Shown here piece by piece: positions 62,697-64,000 of a stretch of 64,000 bases of DNA. The DNA comes from Brienomyrus brachyistius. Its lineage: Eukaryota > Chordata > Actinopteri > Osteoglossiformes > Mormyridae. Position numbers and translations under genes: made by a program. Under the pieces are notes generated by a model. It saw only the letters and a program-made list of their open reading frames with translations. It was not told the origin of the DNA and made no database searches. Position 1 is the stretch's first letter. The number at the start of each line of letters is the position of its first letter. The stretch is taken from contig NC_064537.1 in assembly GCF_023856365.1 (NCBI RefSeq), forward strand, positions 10,975,072-11,039,071. The letters are read 5' to 3'.

Positions 62697-62741
62697 GTGT
62701 GCTTCACCTTCTCCGTGTGCTTCACCTTCTCCGTGTATTTC
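62697..62741. repeat. 18-bp direct repeat, about 2.5 copies
   Basis: GTGTGCTTCACCTTCTCC is repeated head to tail shortly after the large minisatellite. Confidence 0.85.
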
Positions 62742-63867
62742 ACATGACTGAGATCACAATAAAGCTGTGCAGCGCTAATAACCTAGCTGGCTGACTCTTT
62801 CTAGCACCTTCTTAGCAGCACGTGTCCCGGCTCTTGGCTCCTGACGCGTTTCCCGTGGTGTGGCCGCCTCGACCCTCTCGATCTTGTCAGGCGACGCCTG
62901 GCCCGGTGCCTTGACTCGGCACGCGACTCGTGTGACGCTGCACACCGGGAGGAGGGCAGCAGCCATACGGCAGAGAGTTCGGCTGCCCAGCGGCCCCGTC
63001 ATCCGTCGGCCGCCTGACACCGGGGTCGGCTCGGCACAGAGCATGATGGGATACGTGTCCTGAGCTGAACTGTGCATCTAACACAAGGGGCTGTTACACC
63101 CTTGCGGAAGCTCACAGACGAGCAGGAATGGTGCAGGCTTCCTCAGGGTGCCACTCTGGAAATTTCCATTCTGCCCCTATGGACCAGTAATTCTTCTCCC
63201 TGACAAAAAATCAGCTGGAAAGTAACTTTTTGGACTTCGTTCAGATTTCATCCAGTTTATAGCCTGGCTCAGATTTGGTACCACTGAAGCGGAACCTCAT
63301 TTTCGGGTCTGTGGTATTGGGAGGAGCGATGATGCCGCCATCAGTTGGAGGAAGGGGCTCAGCTGGGGTCCCCTTAAAAAGGTCAATCTCTCAGCGTCCG
63401 CTGGTCCTCCGCGGAATGGAGGTGCGCAGGCAGTCGCTGGCATGAGGACCTCTGTATCGTGTGCAGCGCTCGTTAGAGTGCATAGGGCACCATGGGAAAT
63501 ATTACCCATGGCCACAGAGGTGAATGTGTGTCCCTTCATTACCGTGTCACTATTAACGATGTTAAAGAAGCGGCCATTTTAACTTCACTGCCGTTCTTGG
63601 CTGCTGCCTTCTGTGCAGTTTCTTTGACTGTGTGTGTGTTTTTTTTTTTTTTTTTTATTGAAATATTCAAGCTCTCCCTCCGTAGCTCAACACATGCCAT
63701 ACAGTGAGACAAAGCAGGGGGACACGTGGGGCCCTCTATGGGGGCCAAGCTGTTTAATTAAGGCTCTGCTTGTGTCTTGGAGTTCAGCCTTACCCTGGTC
63801 GGCTGGGGGGTGGAGTGAGATTGAAAGCGTCTCTCTCCAGCCCAGTCTGGGAATAGCGGAGACAAGC

Positions 63868-64000
63868 GTGTGTCTGTGTGTCTCTGTGTCTGTGTGTCCC
63901 TGTGTCTGTGTGTCCCTGTGTCTGTGTGTCCCTGTGTCTGTGTGTCCCTGTGTCTCTGTGTCCCTGTGTCTCTGTGTCTGTGTGTCCCTGTGTCTGTGTG
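63868..64000. repeat. 16-bp minisatellite running off the window
   Basis: Units of the type GTGTGTCCCTGTGTCT with CTC/CTG variants fill the last 130 bases. The array continues past the window end, so its size is unknown. Confidence 0.92.

Larger units (their letters stand above)
57769..64000. other. USP43 intron 6, running off the window
   Basis: No further USP43 exon is recognised. It holds a SINE (58439-58635), small AC and TGGA repeats, a GT array (60356-60420), a 16-base poly-G (61938-61953), a 28-bp minisatellite (62085-62470) and a 16-bp minisatellite at the end. A possible acceptor CTCTCTCCAG at 63831-63840 leads only into the terminal simple repeat, so I do not call an exon there. 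Confidence 0.7.

Noticed and set aside
63831..64000. Possible USP43 exon after CTCTCTCCAG
   Set aside because: The downstream frame goes straight into a 16-bp repeat and does not resemble the conserved USP43 sequence.

Overview
The window is a piece of vertebrate nuclear genome, almost certainly from a ray-finned fish. It has spliced GT-AG genes, tRNA-derived SINEs with the fish-type CCTTGAGCAAGG core, a hAT-like miniature transposon, and very many dinucleotide and poly-C/poly-G tracts. The species cannot be named from the sequence. There is no bacterial, phage, CRISPR or viral content.

Layout. Positions 1-1600 are upstream sequence with no recognisable gene. A complete 14-exon gene for the cilia protein CFAP52 (WDR16) lies at 1811-13648 on the + strand and encodes 622 residues. 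An X-box for RFX factors sits 117 bases upstream of its start codon. Intron 2 carries a tRNA-Ala(AGC) gene on the same strand. A 5.3 kb intron 12 separates the first 12 exons from the last two and holds transposon remnants. A polyadenylation signal follows at 13773. After about 2 kb of intergenic DNA the ubiquitin protease gene USP43 starts at 15721, also on the + strand. Six coding exons (15721-57768, 413 complete codons) fall inside the window; the remaining exons, including the part with the catalytic His, lie beyond position 64000. Its introns are long (7.0, 18.5, 11.0, 2.0, 2.4 and more than 6.2 kb) and hold nearly everything else: SINEs, microsatellites, two minisatellites and several CpG-rich patches.

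How the genes relate. CFAP52 is an axonemal microtubule inner protein and USP43 is a deubiquitinase. I know of no shared pathway. They are neighbours in the same order and orientation in mammals (STX8, CFAP52, USP43), so this is conserved synteny rather than an operon-like arrangement. Exon boundaries were set by reading the translation across GT-AG junctions with consistent phase. The full CFAP52 open frame closes exactly at a stop codon after 1869 bases, which supports all 14 exons together.

I found no convincing undescribed biological system. The most interesting points are the intronic tRNA gene, the near-ideal X-box, a SINE with a triplicated A-box head, a 28-bp minisatellite open in all six frames, a frame-shifting tandem donor in USP43, and an unusual dominance of long poly-C/poly-G over poly-A/poly-T tracts.
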